DNA of 64,000 bases from Nakamurella sp. A5-74 (GCF_040438885.1 NZ_CP159218.1:3534001-3598000); one strand, 5' to 3'; numbered from the stretch's first letter, positions 47,005 to 56,238 are shown. Program-made: numbers and translations. The notes: generated from the sequence alone by a model not told the origin.

Positions 47005-48300
47005 ATGGTCGACACACCCATCACCCTCCGCGCTCCCCGGCCGACCGACTCCGACCGGGCGCGCGCCCGCAAGGCCGTCGTCGCGTCGTCGATCGGCAAC
47101 GCCCTCGAGTGGTTCGACATCATCGTCTACTCGAGCTTCGCGACCGTGATCGCGAGGGTGTTCTTCCCCGGGCTGTCCGGGTTCGCCGGCCTGATGATGT
47201 CGTTCCTGTTGTTCGCGGTGACCTACCTGATCCGGCCGGTGGGCGCCGCCGTGATCGGGAACTACGCCGACCGCGTCGGACGCAAGAAGGCGCTCTCGCT
47301 CACCATCATCGCGATGATGATCGGCACCCTGCTGATGGCGGTGGCGCCGTCCGCGGCCGCCATCGGTCCGGTCGCCGCCGGGCTGTGGCTGCTCGTGTCG
47401 CGGTTGATCCAGGGCTTCTCCGCGGGCGGGGAGTTCGGCACCGCCACCACCTTCCTGGTGGAGAGCGCCCCGGACCGCAAGGGCTTCTACGGAAGCTGGC
47501 AGGTGGCCACCCAGGGTGCGGCGATGTTCCTGGCGTCGCTGTTCGGGCTGGTCATCTTCACCCAACTGACCCCGGCCCAGATCGACTCATGGGGGTGGCG
47601 GGTGCCGTTCTTCTTCGGCGTGCTGATCGGCCCCGTCGGCTGGTACATCCGCCGCAAGATGGACGAGACCGCGGAGTTCACCGATGCGGAGAAGGTGAAG
47701 TCGCCGCTCGGCTCCGCGCTGACCACCCACCTGACGAGGGTGCTCGCCTCCGCCGGCATCGTCGGACTGGCCTCCATCTCCGTCTACCTGATCCTGTACA
47801 TGCCCACCTACAGCGTGAAGAGCCTGGGGCTGCCCTCCTATGCGGGGTATCTCGGGGGCATCATCGCCGGTCTGGTGACCCTCTGCGGTACCCCGTTCGT
47901 CGGCAAGCTCGCCGACCGGGTGGGTGCCGGTCGGGTGATGACGATTGCTGCGGCCGCTGCCGCAGTGTTCGCCTGGCCGCTGTTCAAGATCCTCAACACC
48001 TGGCCGTCCGTCGGCACCCTCACGGTGGTGCAGATCGGCTTCGGCATCCTGATGGCGCTGTACTTCGGCCCCCTGCCGGCGCTGTACGCAGACCTGTTCC
48101 CGACCGCGGTGCGCACCACCGGGATGGCCGTCGGCTACAACATCGGCGTGCTGCTGTTCGGCGGTTTCGCCGGGTTGATCTTCACCGCGCTGATCGAGTG
48201 GACCGGCTCGAACATGTCGCTGATCTACTACTTCATCGCTGTGGCGCTGCTGTCGCTGGTCGCCGTGGTCGTCGCGCGCAGATCGTTCGGATTGCGCTGA
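47005..48300 (+). CDS. MHS-family major facilitator transporter (KgtP/ProP-like)
   Basis: A 431-residue, 12-helix symporter of the metabolite:H+ family. The N-terminal GNALEWFDIIVYSSFATVIARVFFPG signature and the cytoplasmic loop YADRVGRKKALSLTIIAMMIGTLLM are typical, followed by RLIQGFSAGGEFGTATTFLVE and a C-terminal half with KLADRVGAGRVM. Substrates in this family include 2-oxoglutarate, citrate, shikimate, proline and betaine; the sequence does not decide. It diverges from hpf and ends 19 bp from the convergent VOC gene. Confidence 0.9.
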   Translation: MVDTPITLRAPRPTDSDRARARKAVVASSIGNALEWFDIIVYSSFATVIARVFFPGLSGFAGLMMSFLLFAVTYLIRPVGAAVIGNYADRVGRKKALSLTIIAMMIGTLLMAVAPSAAAIGPVAAGLWLLVSRLIQGFSAGGEFGTATTFLVESAPDRKGFYGSWQVATQGAAMFLASLFGLVIFTQLTPAQIDSWGWRVPFFFGVLIGPVGWYIRRKMDETAEFTDAEKVKSPLGSALTTHLTRVLASAGIVGLASISVYLILYMPTYSVKSLGLPSYAGYLGGIIAGLVTLCGTPFVGKLADRVGAGRVMTIAAAAAAVFAWPLFKILNTWPSVGTLTVVQIGFGILMALYFGPLPALYADLFPTAVRTTGMAVGYNIGVLLFGGFAGLIFTALIEWTGSNMSLIYYFIAVALLSLVAVVVARRSFGLR

Positions 48301-48319
48301 CGGGAACGGCGAGCCCGGA

Positions 48320-48700
48320 TCAGAGCGGATCCAGGCGAGAGCGCAGCAGGCAGAACTCGTTGCCCTCCGGGTCCAGGAGCACGTGCCAGGACTCCCGACC
48401 GGTCTGACCGATGTCCGCGGGACGGGCGCCCAGCGCGAGCAGCCGGGTGAGCTCGGCGTCCTGGTCGCGGTCGGTGGCGTTGACGTCGATGTGCAGCCGG
48501 GACTTCCCCGGCTCGGGCTCTTCTCGGGTGCTGAGGAAGATCGTCGGTTGCCCCCCGGCGGATCCCGCACCAGAGCCGATCTCCACGGAGCCGTCGTCCT
48601 CACGACCCAGCACCACGAAGTCCAGCACCTCGCACCAGAACTGCGCCATGACCTCGGCATCGCGACAGCCGAGGACCAGCTCGCCGATCCGACAGGCCAT
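48320..48700 (-). CDS. VOC-superfamily (glyoxalase-like) protein
   Basis: A 126-residue protein with two beta-alpha-beta-beta-beta modules: IGELVLGCRDAEVMAQFWCEVLDFVVLG and SRLHIDVNATDRDQDAELTRLLALGARPADI, ending with WHVLLDPEGNEFCLL. This is the form often annotated as a glyoxalase-like domain; the His of LHIDV and late Glu of GNEFC could bind a metal. Substrate unknown. Its start lies 81 bp after the comF stop in the same direction, so it may be the last gene of that unit. Confidence 0.85.
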   Translation of the reverse strand: MACRIGELVLGCRDAEVMAQFWCEVLDFVVLGREDDGSVEIGSGAGSAGGQPTIFLSTREEPEPGKSRLHIDVNATDRDQDAELTRLLALGARPADIGQTGRESWHVLLDPEGNEFCLLRSRLDPL

Positions 48701-48781
48701 GGAGAATCACCTGCTTCCTGCCGCCGCGTGCCCGGCCGCTGGGCGACCGGCCGCTGCGTGAGCCGCCGGGGTCGGGTGCTG

Positions 48782-49501
48782 TCACCGTACTGATCGGAAC
48801 TTCGGCACGCTGGCGACGGTCAGCACCAGCCCTACCTCGGCGCCGTGCCGGGACAGCGCGGCGCAGGCGGCCACCATGGTGGCACCGGTGGTCAACACGT
48901 CGTCGAGCAGGACGATCTGCCCAGGCTCCTCGGGAAGTCGACCGCGGAAGCGGACCCGCCCGGCCAAATTGCCGGCACGCGCCGACGCGTCGAGCCCGGC
49001 CTGGTCCGCCGCCGACCGCGCGGTGGACAGCACGGGAGCGACCGCCGCGGTGAGGCCCGCCCCGGCCAGCGACGCGGCAGCCGCCCGCGCCATCCGGTGC
49101 ACCGGATCGCCGCCCCGGCGTCTCGCGGCGGATGGCTTCGTCGGCGCCGGGACCAGCGTCACCCGGTCCGGCACCAGGCCGACCCCGTGCAGTCGGAGCA
49201 GGCCGTCCCCGAGGGCCGTGCCGAGCATGGGCGGCAGGTCGCGGCGCCCGCGCTCCTTGCCGGCGATCACCGCGGCCCGCACTCCTGCCGTGTACCGGCA
49301 CAGGGCCCGGACCGACGGCAGCGGCCCCGCCTCGGCCAGTGCCTCCACCGCCGCCTCCGTCAGCACCGGCTCCCTGGGGCGCCCGCCCAGCACCGCCCGG
49401 CACCCCGCGCAGAACGGCCCGGCCCTTCCGCAGCCCGGACAGGGCAGCGGCAGCACCAGCTCAACCAGGGCGCCACCGAGCCCGCACAGCTGCCGCCACA
49501 C
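48782..49501 (-). CDS. ComF-family phosphoribosyltransferase-like protein
   Basis: A 239-residue protein with an N-terminal zinc-finger-like region (LPCPGCGRAGPFCAGC, four Cys) and a type I phosphoribosyltransferase fold with the PRPP-binding loop IVLLDDVLTTGATMVAACAAL near 195. Relatives support DNA uptake in competent bacteria, and an Rv3242c homologue sits at the same place beside hpf and lpqB in mycobacteria. The start is uncertain: the open frame continues well upstream, and this GTG was chosen because it gives near-family length; a GTG at 49594 is an alternative. About 210 bp separate it from lpqB if this start is right. Confidence 0.8.
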   Translation of the reverse strand: MWRQLCGLGGALVELVLPLPCPGCGRAGPFCAGCRAVLGGRPREPVLTEAAVEALAEAGPLPSVRALCRYTAGVRAAVIAGKERGRRDLPPMLGTALGDGLLRLHGVGLVPDRVTLVPAPTKPSAARRRGGDPVHRMARAAAASLAGAGLTAAVAPVLSTARSAADQAGLDASARAGNLAGRVRFRGRLPEEPGQIVLLDDVLTTGATMVAACAALSRHGAEVGLVLTVASVPKFRSVR

Positions 49502-49710
49502 CGTTGCCGGGGCGCGGCCGCCCGCGCGGCCATCCGCCCGGCCGGTTGCGATGGCCGGGCGGTTGGTCGATCCGTTCGCCGGTGATCTGCACACACCCCA
49601 GCCTGCTGCGCCGGTCGACCTCCCGGCAGCGCGGCGCCGTTCAGTGTGGACAACTTCGGGTCTGTGGACAACACGGTGGCGACACGCTGATCGCCCGGAG
49701 GACGCCGGGA

Positions 49711-51489
49711 TCAGTTCGGTAGGAAAGGAGCAGTCCCGACGAAGGCCGGGATCTTCGGATCGGGCGTCTCCCATTCGCCGCTCGTCAGCGACCCCGACAG
49801 TCTCCAGATCCGGCTACCGAAGGAGATGTAGGCATGCTCGTCGTCGATGGCCAGCGCGGTCACATTGTCGAAGATCCCGCTGCTGGTGCGCGGACTGATC
49901 TCCCGACCGTCGATCGAGACCGAGACCGGCCGGTGACTCCTGTCGGGCCCGGCGGCGACCAGCAGCTCGGCGGCCGAGCGGAACACCACCGCTCCGACGC
50001 CCCCCGGGAGTGCCCTCGACAGCTCGGTCAGACCCACCACCTGCACGCGGGTCGTGCCCTCCTGGCTGATCCGCTCGATGGTCCCGATGTACAGCGACTC
50101 GCTCGCCACCACCGCCACCCGGACCCCGTCCGGCGACAGCTGCAGCGCAGTCACCTTGCCCAGCTTGTCCAGCCCCGGGACCGATACCACCTGCTGCGAC
50201 ACCTGGGCGGAGATGGTCAACCGGATCACCTGCGGATCCGTCTGGCCGTCCTGCACCACCCAGAGCTCGTTGCCGAAGCGGTCGAACGTGGGCTGGGTGA
50301 GGGAGCTGGCCGTCAGGACGGTGCGCTCGGCCTCCGCTTGCTCCAACGGATAGCCGAGACGCAGCTGCTGCGAGTCGCCGTCCTGCACCACCGCCGCGAC
50401 CGCGCCTGTCGCGGCCGACATGGCCGCAGACTTCACCTCGCCGCGGGTGCCCCATTCGCCCCACATGGGCTTGCTGTCCACCAGCGACACGATCCGGCCG
50501 TCGCTGTCCAGGTAGTAGGGGTCGCGGGCGGCCGTCCGGCCGATGGCCGGTGTGGTGTCCGGGTCGAAGGAGGCCGTCGTGCCCGAGGAGTAGATCTGAT
50601 CGGGCTGAGCCGAATCCAGCGGGGCGCCGTCCACGGTGATCGCCACCGTCCCTTCCGACCGGACGGTCCAGGCCAGCTGAGCAGCCAGGGCCTGCCGGGC
50701 CAGGTCGGTGGGCAGCGAGACACCGGTCAAATCGACCCGCACCACACCGCCGGTGTCGATCACCACGTTGGCCGCCAGCCGCACGGAGCCCGACAGCATG
50801 CTCGTCACCCCGGAACTCAGCCGTGCGCTGGGTCCGGACAGCAGCATCGAGACGAGTCGGTCGGCCCGCACCGCTTCCGTGGAGCTGCGGGGCAGGTAAC
50901 GCAGGTCGGGCACCAGGTTGGTCCCCGTGCTGTTGAGGAAGTAGACGGGGCGCTCGAGGTAGTTGGCGGAGAAGTCGGAGGTGGTGATCACCAGCGCCGT
51001 CGGTGGGACGTCGATCCGCCACTCGCCGTCCACCTCCACGACGTGGATCTTCAGGGCCTCGACGCCGGCGGCGGCTGCGGTGTACGACTTGTCGACGGCG
51101 AGCACGCCCACCTGTTGGGCGACCAATGTGTAGGTGCTCGCGTCGTCCTTGTCCTGGCTCAGGGCGTAGTCGTCACCCACGACGACGATCCGCTCCTTCG
51201 CCGGTTGCCACGCTTCGGAGGCCCGCGCCGTGAGGAACGGCCGCGCCGCCGCAAAGGGCTTTCCCTGCGATTGGTCGGATCGGTTGTCCGCGCTGGCCGC
51301 GATGAAACCGCGGATCACCTGGTCGGGAGCCTGGCCGGACTGCGGGGTCAAAGGTTGGGAGGGGTTCTGCGGGCCCTCGACAGTGCGCACCACCTCGGCC
51401 TGGCCGCCGGAGGGGATACCGGAGCACGACGCGGACAGCAGACCGACGACGACCGCCAGGGCGATCCTCCAGCGCCGGGCGCCGCTCAT
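49711..51489 (-). CDS. lpqB: Lipoprotein LpqB, modulator of the MtrAB system
   Basis: A 592-residue lipoprotein. The N-terminal signal RIALAVVVGLLSASC gives a lipobox with Ser at -3 rather than the commoner Leu; Cys22 would be lipidated. After it come GerMN-type domains (about 60-300; VRVDLTGVSLPTDLARQALAAQLAWTV) and a beta-propeller-like C-terminal half (KVTALQLSPDGVRVAVV, GAVVFRSAAELLVAA). LpqB binds the extracellular part of MtrB and influences MtrA phosphorylation. The start overlaps the mtrB stop by four bases, the standard mtrA-mtrB-lpqB order. Confidence 0.93.
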   Translation of the reverse strand: MSGARRWRIALAVVVGLLSASCSGIPSGGQAEVVRTVEGPQNPSQPLTPQSGQAPDQVIRGFIAASADNRSDQSQGKPFAAARPFLTARASEAWQPAKERIVVVGDDYALSQDKDDASTYTLVAQQVGVLAVDKSYTAAAAGVEALKIHVVEVDGEWRIDVPPTALVITTSDFSANYLERPVYFLNSTGTNLVPDLRYLPRSSTEAVRADRLVSMLLSGPSARLSSGVTSMLSGSVRLAANVVIDTGGVVRVDLTGVSLPTDLARQALAAQLAWTVRSEGTVAITVDGAPLDSAQPDQIYSSGTTASFDPDTTPAIGRTAARDPYYLDSDGRIVSLVDSKPMWGEWGTRGEVKSAAMSAATGAVAAVVQDGDSQQLRLGYPLEQAEAERTVLTASSLTQPTFDRFGNELWVVQDGQTDPQVIRLTISAQVSQQVVSVPGLDKLGKVTALQLSPDGVRVAVVASESLYIGTIERISQEGTTRVQVVGLTELSRALPGGVGAVVFRSAAELLVAAGPDRSHRPVSVSIDGREISPRTSSGIFDNVTALAIDDEHAYISFGSRIWRLSGSLTSGEWETPDPKIPAFVGTAPFLPN

Positions 51490-53243
51490 CGCCCGATCCC
51501 GGCACGTGGATCGCGGTCGCGGGCGCCCTCGGTGCGAACGGCGACGGGATCGATGATGTGCTCGTCCACATCGTCGTGCGGGTCGAGATGATCGTCCCGC
51601 CCCTCCCGGTGCGCCGGCGATCGCAGCGGCAGCGGCGAACCGGTGACCAGCGTTCCCGACACCTTGGGCAGCGTGAGTCGGAACCGCGCTCCGAGCCCGG
51701 GGGTTCCACTGGCCTGCAGCCAGCCACCGTGCAGCCGTGCGTCCTCCAGCGAGATGGCCAACCCGAGGCCGGTACCACCGGTCTGTCGCTGACGCGACGG
51801 GTCGGCCCGCCAGAACCGGTTGAACACCAGCCCGGCCTCGCCGGGCCGCAGCCCGACGCCGTAGTCGGTCACCGCGATCGCGATGCTCTCCGGGCCGTCG
51901 GCCACCTCGACCTCCACCCGCCCGCCGTCGGCATGATCGATCGCATTGCCCAGCAGGTTCCGCAGGATCCGCTCGAAGCGCCGGGCATCCACCTCGGCGA
52001 TCACCGGGTCGTCCGGCACCTCGACGGAGATGCTGACCCCGACCCGATCGGCCAACGCGTGGACGGCGGTGACGCAGGACTCGACGTGGCCGCGCACATC
52101 GGTGGGTTCCGCGTTGAGCTCGGCCATGCCAGCGTCGTGGCGACTGATCTCGAGCAGGTCTGCCAGCAGGGTCTCGAAACGGTCCAGTTCGTCCACCAGC
52201 AACTCCGTGGCCCTGCCCAGGTGGGCGGGGAACTGCTTGCGCTCGGCGTGCAGCAGATCGGCGGCCATCCGCACGGTGGTGACCGGGGTGCGCAACTCGT
52301 GGGACACGTCGGAGGTGAACCGGCGCTGCAACCGACCGAACTCCTCCAGCTGCCGGATCTGCGCCCGGATCGCCTCGGCCATCCCGTTGAACGACCGGGC
52401 CATGGTGGTCAGCTCGGCGGCGCCCTTGACCGGCATGCGCTCTTCGAGCGCACCGGCCGCGAACCGCTCGGCGACCGCCGCCGCCCGGCGGACCGGTCGC
52501 ACCACCTGGCTGGCGACCACCACCGCGATCAACGTCATTGCGGCGACCAGTGCCGCTCCGGCGACCAGCAGGGTCCGTTGGATCACCTGGATGGTGCGCT
52601 GCTCACCGGACAGGGGAAAGATCAGGAACACCCCGAAGGAGTCGGTGCCGGTGATGGCGGGACCGCCCACCACCAACGCTGCGCCCTGCTGACCCTCGCG
52701 GATGATCGACGTGTACTGCCAGGCCAGGGTGCCCTCGGAGACCTTGTTGCGCAGCTCGGCGGGGACGTCCGACCAGAGCCCGGCTGTCACGCTCACCCCA
52801 CGCAGGGTGGCCACCACCGGTTCGAACACGCCGGCCTGTCCGCCCTGGGCAGCACCCGCGTCGACCGGGCGGCCCAACACGTTCACCACGTTGAGCAGCT
52901 GGCTCTGCAGGCTCGTCTCTTCCGGATCCGCGTTGGAGAGCTGGCTCTGGGTGACCCCCAGGGCATTCTCCAGCTCGGCGATCGCTGCGTCGCGCTTGGT
53001 CTCGAGCAGGCGGTCGGTGATCTGCTGCTGCAGCACCAGCCCGAGCACGGCGATCACCAGGATCGAAGTCGACAGCGTCAGCACGAGCACCCGCAGCCGC
53101 AGCGAGCGGCTCCAGAAGGAGACTCCGCTGCGGGCTGCCTGGCTGATCCGGCCCCAGCGGGCGCGACGCTGGGCGGCCCTGGCTCTGGCCAGTCGCTGTG
53201 GTGCGGGTGCCGGATCCTCAGCCAGAGCCGACATCACGGCCAC
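51486..53243 (-). CDS. mtrB: Sensor histidine kinase MtrB
   Basis: A 585-residue membrane kinase. Helix 1 (LRVLVLTLSTSILVIAVLGLVL, about 48-70), an extracellular sensor domain of about 150 residues, helix 2 (TLLVAGAALVAAMTLIAVVVA), a HAMP domain (RPVRRAAAVAERFAAGALEERM), the HisKA motif FTSDVSHELRTPVTTVRMAADL with the phospho-His near 315, and HATPase_c (NLLGNAIDHADGG, TDYGVGLRPGEAGLVFNRF, TGGTGLGLAI). It controls cell-wall and division genes through MtrA. The start is GTG; an ATG three codons later is an alternative. It lies 30 bp after mtrA. Confidence 0.95.
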   Translation of the reverse strand: MAVMSALAEDPAPAPQRLARARAAQRRARWGRISQAARSGVSFWSRSLRLRVLVLTLSTSILVIAVLGLVLQQQITDRLLETKRDAAIAELENALGVTQSQLSNADPEETSLQSQLLNVVNVLGRPVDAGAAQGGQAGVFEPVVATLRGVSVTAGLWSDVPAELRNKVSEGTLAWQYTSIIREGQQGAALVVGGPAITGTDSFGVFLIFPLSGEQRTIQVIQRTLLVAGAALVAAMTLIAVVVASQVVRPVRRAAAVAERFAAGALEERMPVKGAAELTTMARSFNGMAEAIRAQIRQLEEFGRLQRRFTSDVSHELRTPVTTVRMAADLLHAERKQFPAHLGRATELLVDELDRFETLLADLLEISRHDAGMAELNAEPTDVRGHVESCVTAVHALADRVGVSISVEVPDDPVIAEVDARRFERILRNLLGNAIDHADGGRVEVEVADGPESIAIAVTDYGVGLRPGEAGLVFNRFWRADPSRQRQTGGTGLGLAISLEDARLHGGWLQASGTPGLGARFRLTLPKVSGTLVTGSPLPLRSPAHREGRDDHLDPHDDVDEHIIDPVAVRTEGARDRDPRAGIGR

Positions 53244-53273
53244 TGTCCGGACTGCTCATGCAGTCACGACGAC

Positions 53274-53951
53274 TCACGAGACGCCGGCCTTGTAGCCGAC
53301 ACCGCGGACCGTGACGACGACCTCGGGGCGCTCGGGATCCTTCTCGATCTTGGAGCGCAGCCGCTGGACGTGGACATTCACCAGCCGGGTGTCGGCGGCG
53401 TGCCGGTACCCCCAGACCTGCTCCAGCAGCACCTCTCGGGAGAACACCTGACGCGGTTTGCGGGCCAGTGCCACCAGCAGGTCGAACTCCAGCGGCGTGA
53501 GCGAGATCGGCCTGCCTGCACGGGTGACCTGGTGACCGAGGACGTCGATCTCAACGTCGGCGACCCGCAGCAGCTCGGCGGAACCGGTGTCGCTGCGGCG
53601 CAGTCGGGCGCGGATGCGCGCGGTCAGTTCCTTCGGCTTGAACGGCTTCATCACGTAGTCGTCGGCACCCGACTCCAGGCCGAGCACCACATCAACGGTG
53701 TCGGTCTTGGCGGTCAGCATGATGATCGGCACCCCGGATTCGGCCCGGATCTCCTTGCACACGTCCAGCCCGGAGACGCCCGGCAGCATCAGGTCGAGCA
53801 GGATCAGATCCGGGTGACTGTCACGGAAGGCGTCGACCGCCCTCGCCCCGTCCCGGACGACAGCGGTGTCGAAGCCTTCTCCGCGGAGCACGATCGTGAG
53901 CATCTCGGCAAGCGCAGGATCGTCGTCCACCACCAGTACGCGCGGTCTCAT
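53274..53951 (-). CDS. mtrA: Response regulator MtrA
   Basis: A 225-residue OmpR-type regulator. The receiver domain shows VLVVDDDPALAEML, the phospho-acceptor Asp in LILLDLMLPGVSGLDV (near 53), MLTAKTD and the Lys in YVMKPFKPKEL. The C-terminal winged helix has LTPLEFDLLVALARKPRQVFSREVLLEQVWGY and RLVNVHVQRLRSKIEKDPERP. MtrA is essential in mycobacteria and links replication, division and wall synthesis. It heads the mtrA-mtrB-lpqB operon. Its upstream region, shared with a divergent membrane-protein gene, is filled by a 56-bp tandem repeat. Confidence 0.97.
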   Translation of the reverse strand: MRPRVLVVDDDPALAEMLTIVLRGEGFDTAVVRDGARAVDAFRDSHPDLILLDLMLPGVSGLDVCKEIRAESGVPIIMLTAKTDTVDVVLGLESGADDYVMKPFKPKELTARIRARLRRSDTGSAELLRVADVEIDVLGHQVTRAGRPISLTPLEFDLLVALARKPRQVFSREVLLEQVWGYRHAADTRLVNVHVQRLRSKIEKDPERPEVVVTVRGVGYKAGVS

Positions 53952-53967
53952 CCCTCCATCGTGTCAT

Positions 53968-54118
53968 CCCGTGGCCGCATCGTCCCGCAGATCCGCGGAG
54001 GTGGGCCACGGATGACCGCGGATCCCGTGGCCGCATCGTCCCGCAGATCCGCGGAGGTGAGCCACGGATGACCGCGGATCCCGTGGCCGCATCGTCCCGC
54101 AGATCCGCGGAGGTGGGG
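53968..54118. repeat. 2.7 copies of a 56-bp tandem repeat upstream of mtrA
   Basis: Copies at 53968-54023, 54024-54079 and 54080-54118 (partial) differ only at the GGTGGGCC/GGTGAGCC position. Each full unit holds two interleaved inverted repeats: GATCCGCGG with CCGCGGATC (17 nt apart) and CCGTGGCC with GGCCACGG. The array starts 17 bp from the mtrA ATG and reaches to 31 bp before the divergent gene, so it occupies nearly the whole shared regulatory region. Confidence 0.92.
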
Positions 54119-54148
54119 CCGCGAACTGCCGCGTGGAACGATGGCTGG

Positions 54149-55018
54149 GTGAGTCAAGCGCCCTGGTTCCCGCACCCGTCACTCCCCGTCCGCCAGCCCG
54201 GTCTGGTGCCCCTGCGCCCCCTCACGATCAGCGAGGTGCTGGGACTGTCGTTCCGGATGGCCAGGCGGCACTTCGCCCGCCTCGGACCGTTGGCGCTGCT
54301 CGCGTCGCTGCTGGGATCGGCGGTCGTCTGGGGTGTGCTGGCAGCGACCGGCACCATCGACGCGTACATCGACGCCAGTTGGATCGATGCGGCACTGAGC
54401 GGTACCGAGCTGTCCCTCCCGCCGGCAGGGATCTCGATCGCCACCCTGGCGCAACTGATCGTCGACGGGACCACGACGGTGCTGATCGCGGGGGTGGCCG
54501 CGGTGTATGTCGGTCAGGACGTGCTGGGGACGTCCGTCTCCACCCAGGAGCGTCGAGCCCGCCTGGCCGGTCCGCGGCTGTGGCAGCTCGTCGGCGTGTC
54601 GGTGCTGGCCGGCGCCGGGATCGCCGTCGGGTTCGCGTTCCTGATCGTGCCTGGCCTGCTGCTGATGCTGGCCTGGTTCGTCGTCGGCCCGGCACTGGTG
54701 ATGGAACGCGGAACACCCGGCGTCGCGCTGCGCCGGTCACTCGTCCTGACCCGCGGTTCGTGGGGGCGGCTGCTCGGTCTGGCGGTGGCCCTGCTCGCGA
54801 TCGGCCTCGTCCTTTCGATCCTGGTCAGCTCACTCGTCGCGCCGCTGACCGCGTCCGCCTCGGACCTGGCAGCCCTGCTCGTCGCCGACTTGGCCGGGGC
54901 CGTGGTGGCCATGGTGACGACCAGCTGGGGAGCCGCGGCGATGGCGCTCAGCTATGTCGACCTGCGCATCCGCACCGAGAACTTCGCCGTCACCCTGTCG
55001 GCGGCCGCCGGATCCTGA
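54149..55018 (+). CDS. Multi-span membrane protein of unknown function
   Basis: A 289-residue protein starting at GTG. About six hydrophobic helices follow a proline-rich start and the segment LTISEVLGLSFRMARRHFARL: LGPLALLASLLGSAVVWGVLAA, TTTVLIAGVAAVYVG, LVGVSVLAGAGIAVGFAFLIV, GLLLMLAWFVVGPALVMERG, LLGLAVALLAIGLVLSILVSSLV and a last one near 255. The pattern VxxxSxxxMRRH...MEROGxxxALRRSxxLTRGSWGR resembles glycerophosphodiester-phosphodiesterase membrane-domain proteins, common and unnamed in actinobacteria. It diverges from mtrA across the 56-bp repeat array and converges on tmk. Confidence 0.75.
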   Translation: MSQAPWFPHPSLPVRQPGLVPLRPLTISEVLGLSFRMARRHFARLGPLALLASLLGSAVVWGVLAATGTIDAYIDASWIDAALSGTELSLPPAGISIATLAQLIVDGTTTVLIAGVAAVYVGQDVLGTSVSTQERRARLAGPRLWQLVGVSVLAGAGIAVGFAFLIVPGLLLMLAWFVVGPALVMERGTPGVALRRSLVLTRGSWGRLLGLAVALLAIGLVLSILVSSLVAPLTASASDLAALLVADLAGAVVAMVTTSWGAAAMALSYVDLRIRTENFAVTLSAAAGS

Positions 55019-55084
55019 ACGCGGCGCGCGGTTGTCCGGAGCCGCACCGGAACCTGGCACGGCGCGGGCAGCCGCCACCCGACC

Positions 55085-55747
55085 TCAGCCCAGCAGATCC
55101 CGCTCGGACACCTCATCGACACCGTCCGGCCCGGACCGCAGCACGGTCCAGGGAGAGAGGTAGCACCCAGCTGCCAACCGGGCGTACATCTGCCCGGTGC
55201 GGACCTGCAGATCACCGTCGCGTTCGAAGTCGTCGAGCTCTCTGGTGGCGTCCCCGCCGGCGCGCTGTGCAGCCCGGCGGGCCGACTCGTCCGCATCTGT
55301 GTCCAGCAGCAGTTGAAGATCCGGCACCGGTAGCCCGAAACGATCGACCTCCAACTCCCGGACCCATTTCGGCATCGCGGTGCCTGCATCCCCCGCGGGG
55401 CCACCGAGCCGGGCGGAGGCGTAGGCCGCGTTCGCCGAGATGTAGCGGTCCAGCACGAGCAGGTCGTTGTCGGCGAGGGCGCTCTCGATGTCTGGCAGCG
55501 CATCCCGCCGATCCAGGGCGAACAGCAGTGCACCGCCGTGCACCGAGTGCGACAGATCGCCCAACCGTCCGTAGAGCATGTCGCGCACCAGGTCGGCGTG
55601 GATGCTGCGGCCGTACCGGGGGAAGTCGAGGGTCGCGACCCGGGCACCTGCGCGCTCCGCACGCGCCACCAGCGACCGGGTGAGGGTGTTCTTGCCGGAG
55701 CCGTCCAATCCCTCGATGACGACCAGTCGGCCTCGGTGTGCGCTCAC
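55085..55747 (-). CDS. tmk: Thymidylate kinase
   Basis: Phosphorylates dTMP to dTDP for DNA synthesis. From the GTG chosen the protein has 220 residues: P-loop VVIEGLDGSGKNTLTRSLVA near 9, FPRYGRSIHADLVRDMLYG, the DRY-like motif LLVLDRYISANAAYASARLGG near 95 and a lid region. The P-loop GLDGSGKNT and the longer DR motif spacing match the actinobacterial Tmk. A longer in-frame ATG start (55795) is possible but enters the region divergent to the FKBP gene. In M. tuberculosis tmk (Rv3247c) lies between mtrA and sahH, as here. Confidence 0.92.
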   Translation of the reverse strand: MSAHRGRLVVIEGLDGSGKNTLTRSLVARAERAGARVATLDFPRYGRSIHADLVRDMLYGRLGDLSHSVHGGALLFALDRRDALPDIESALADNDLLVLDRYISANAAYASARLGGPAGDAGTAMPKWVRELEVDRFGLPVPDLQLLLDTDADESARRAAQRAGGDATRELDDFERDGDLQVRTGQMYARLAAGCYLSPWTVLRSGPDGVDEVSERDLLG

Positions 55748-55809
55748 GAGTGCCGACTCTAGTGATCCCCCGGTTCGCCCCGGCACGGCCGACATGCTGG
55801 GATGGTCAC

Positions 55810-56181
55810 ATGACAGAAGCGAACACGGGCAAGCCCCAGATCGAGTTCCCCGAGGGTCCGGCTCCTGCCGAGCTGGTCATCGAGGACATCACCGTCGGCG
55901 ACGGGACCGAAGCCGTCCCGGGCGGTACCGTCGAGGTCCACTACGTGGGCGTCGAGTACGACACCGGCGAGCAGTTCGACGCCTCGTGGGACCGCGGGGC
56001 GTCCATCTCGTTCCCGCTGCGCGGCCTGATCGCCGGGTGGCAGGAAGGGATCCCCGGCATGAAGGTGGGCGGACGGCGCAAGCTCACCATCCCGCCGCAG
56101 CTCGCCTACGGCGCTGCGGGCTCCGGCCACCGCCTCTCGGGCAAGACGCTGATCTTCGTCATCGACCTGATCGGCGCCTGA
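55810..56181 (+). CDS. FKBP-type peptidyl-prolyl isomerase
   Basis: A 123-residue single-domain FKBP. Conserved core: DGTEAVPGGTVEVHYVGVEYDTGEQFDASWDRG, ISFPLRGLIAGWQEGIPGMKVGGRRKLTIPPQLAYGAAG and TLIFVIDLIGA, including the aromatic and Asp residues that line the proline pocket. No signal peptide, so cytosolic. It would speed prolyl isomerisation during folding. The ATG at MTEANTGKP is taken; upstream in-frame codons lie in the tmk promoter. A strong hairpin follows at 21 bp. Confidence 0.93.
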   Translation: MTEANTGKPQIEFPEGPAPAELVIEDITVGDGTEAVPGGTVEVHYVGVEYDTGEQFDASWDRGASISFPLRGLIAGWQEGIPGMKVGGRRKLTIPPQLAYGAAGSGHRLSGKTLIFVIDLIGA

Positions 56182-56201
56182 GCACCTCCCACCGGAACGC
56201 G

Positions 56202-56238
56202 AGAACCCCGCCCGACCGGTTCGGTCGAGCGGGGTTCT
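56202..56238. terminator. Bidirectional terminator after the FKBP gene
   Basis: A perfect 10-bp stem (AGAACCCCGC) encloses a second short GACC/GGTC stem. It lies between two convergent genes, 20 bp after the FKBP stop and 36 bp from the stop of the secreted-protein gene. Confidence 0.88.
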
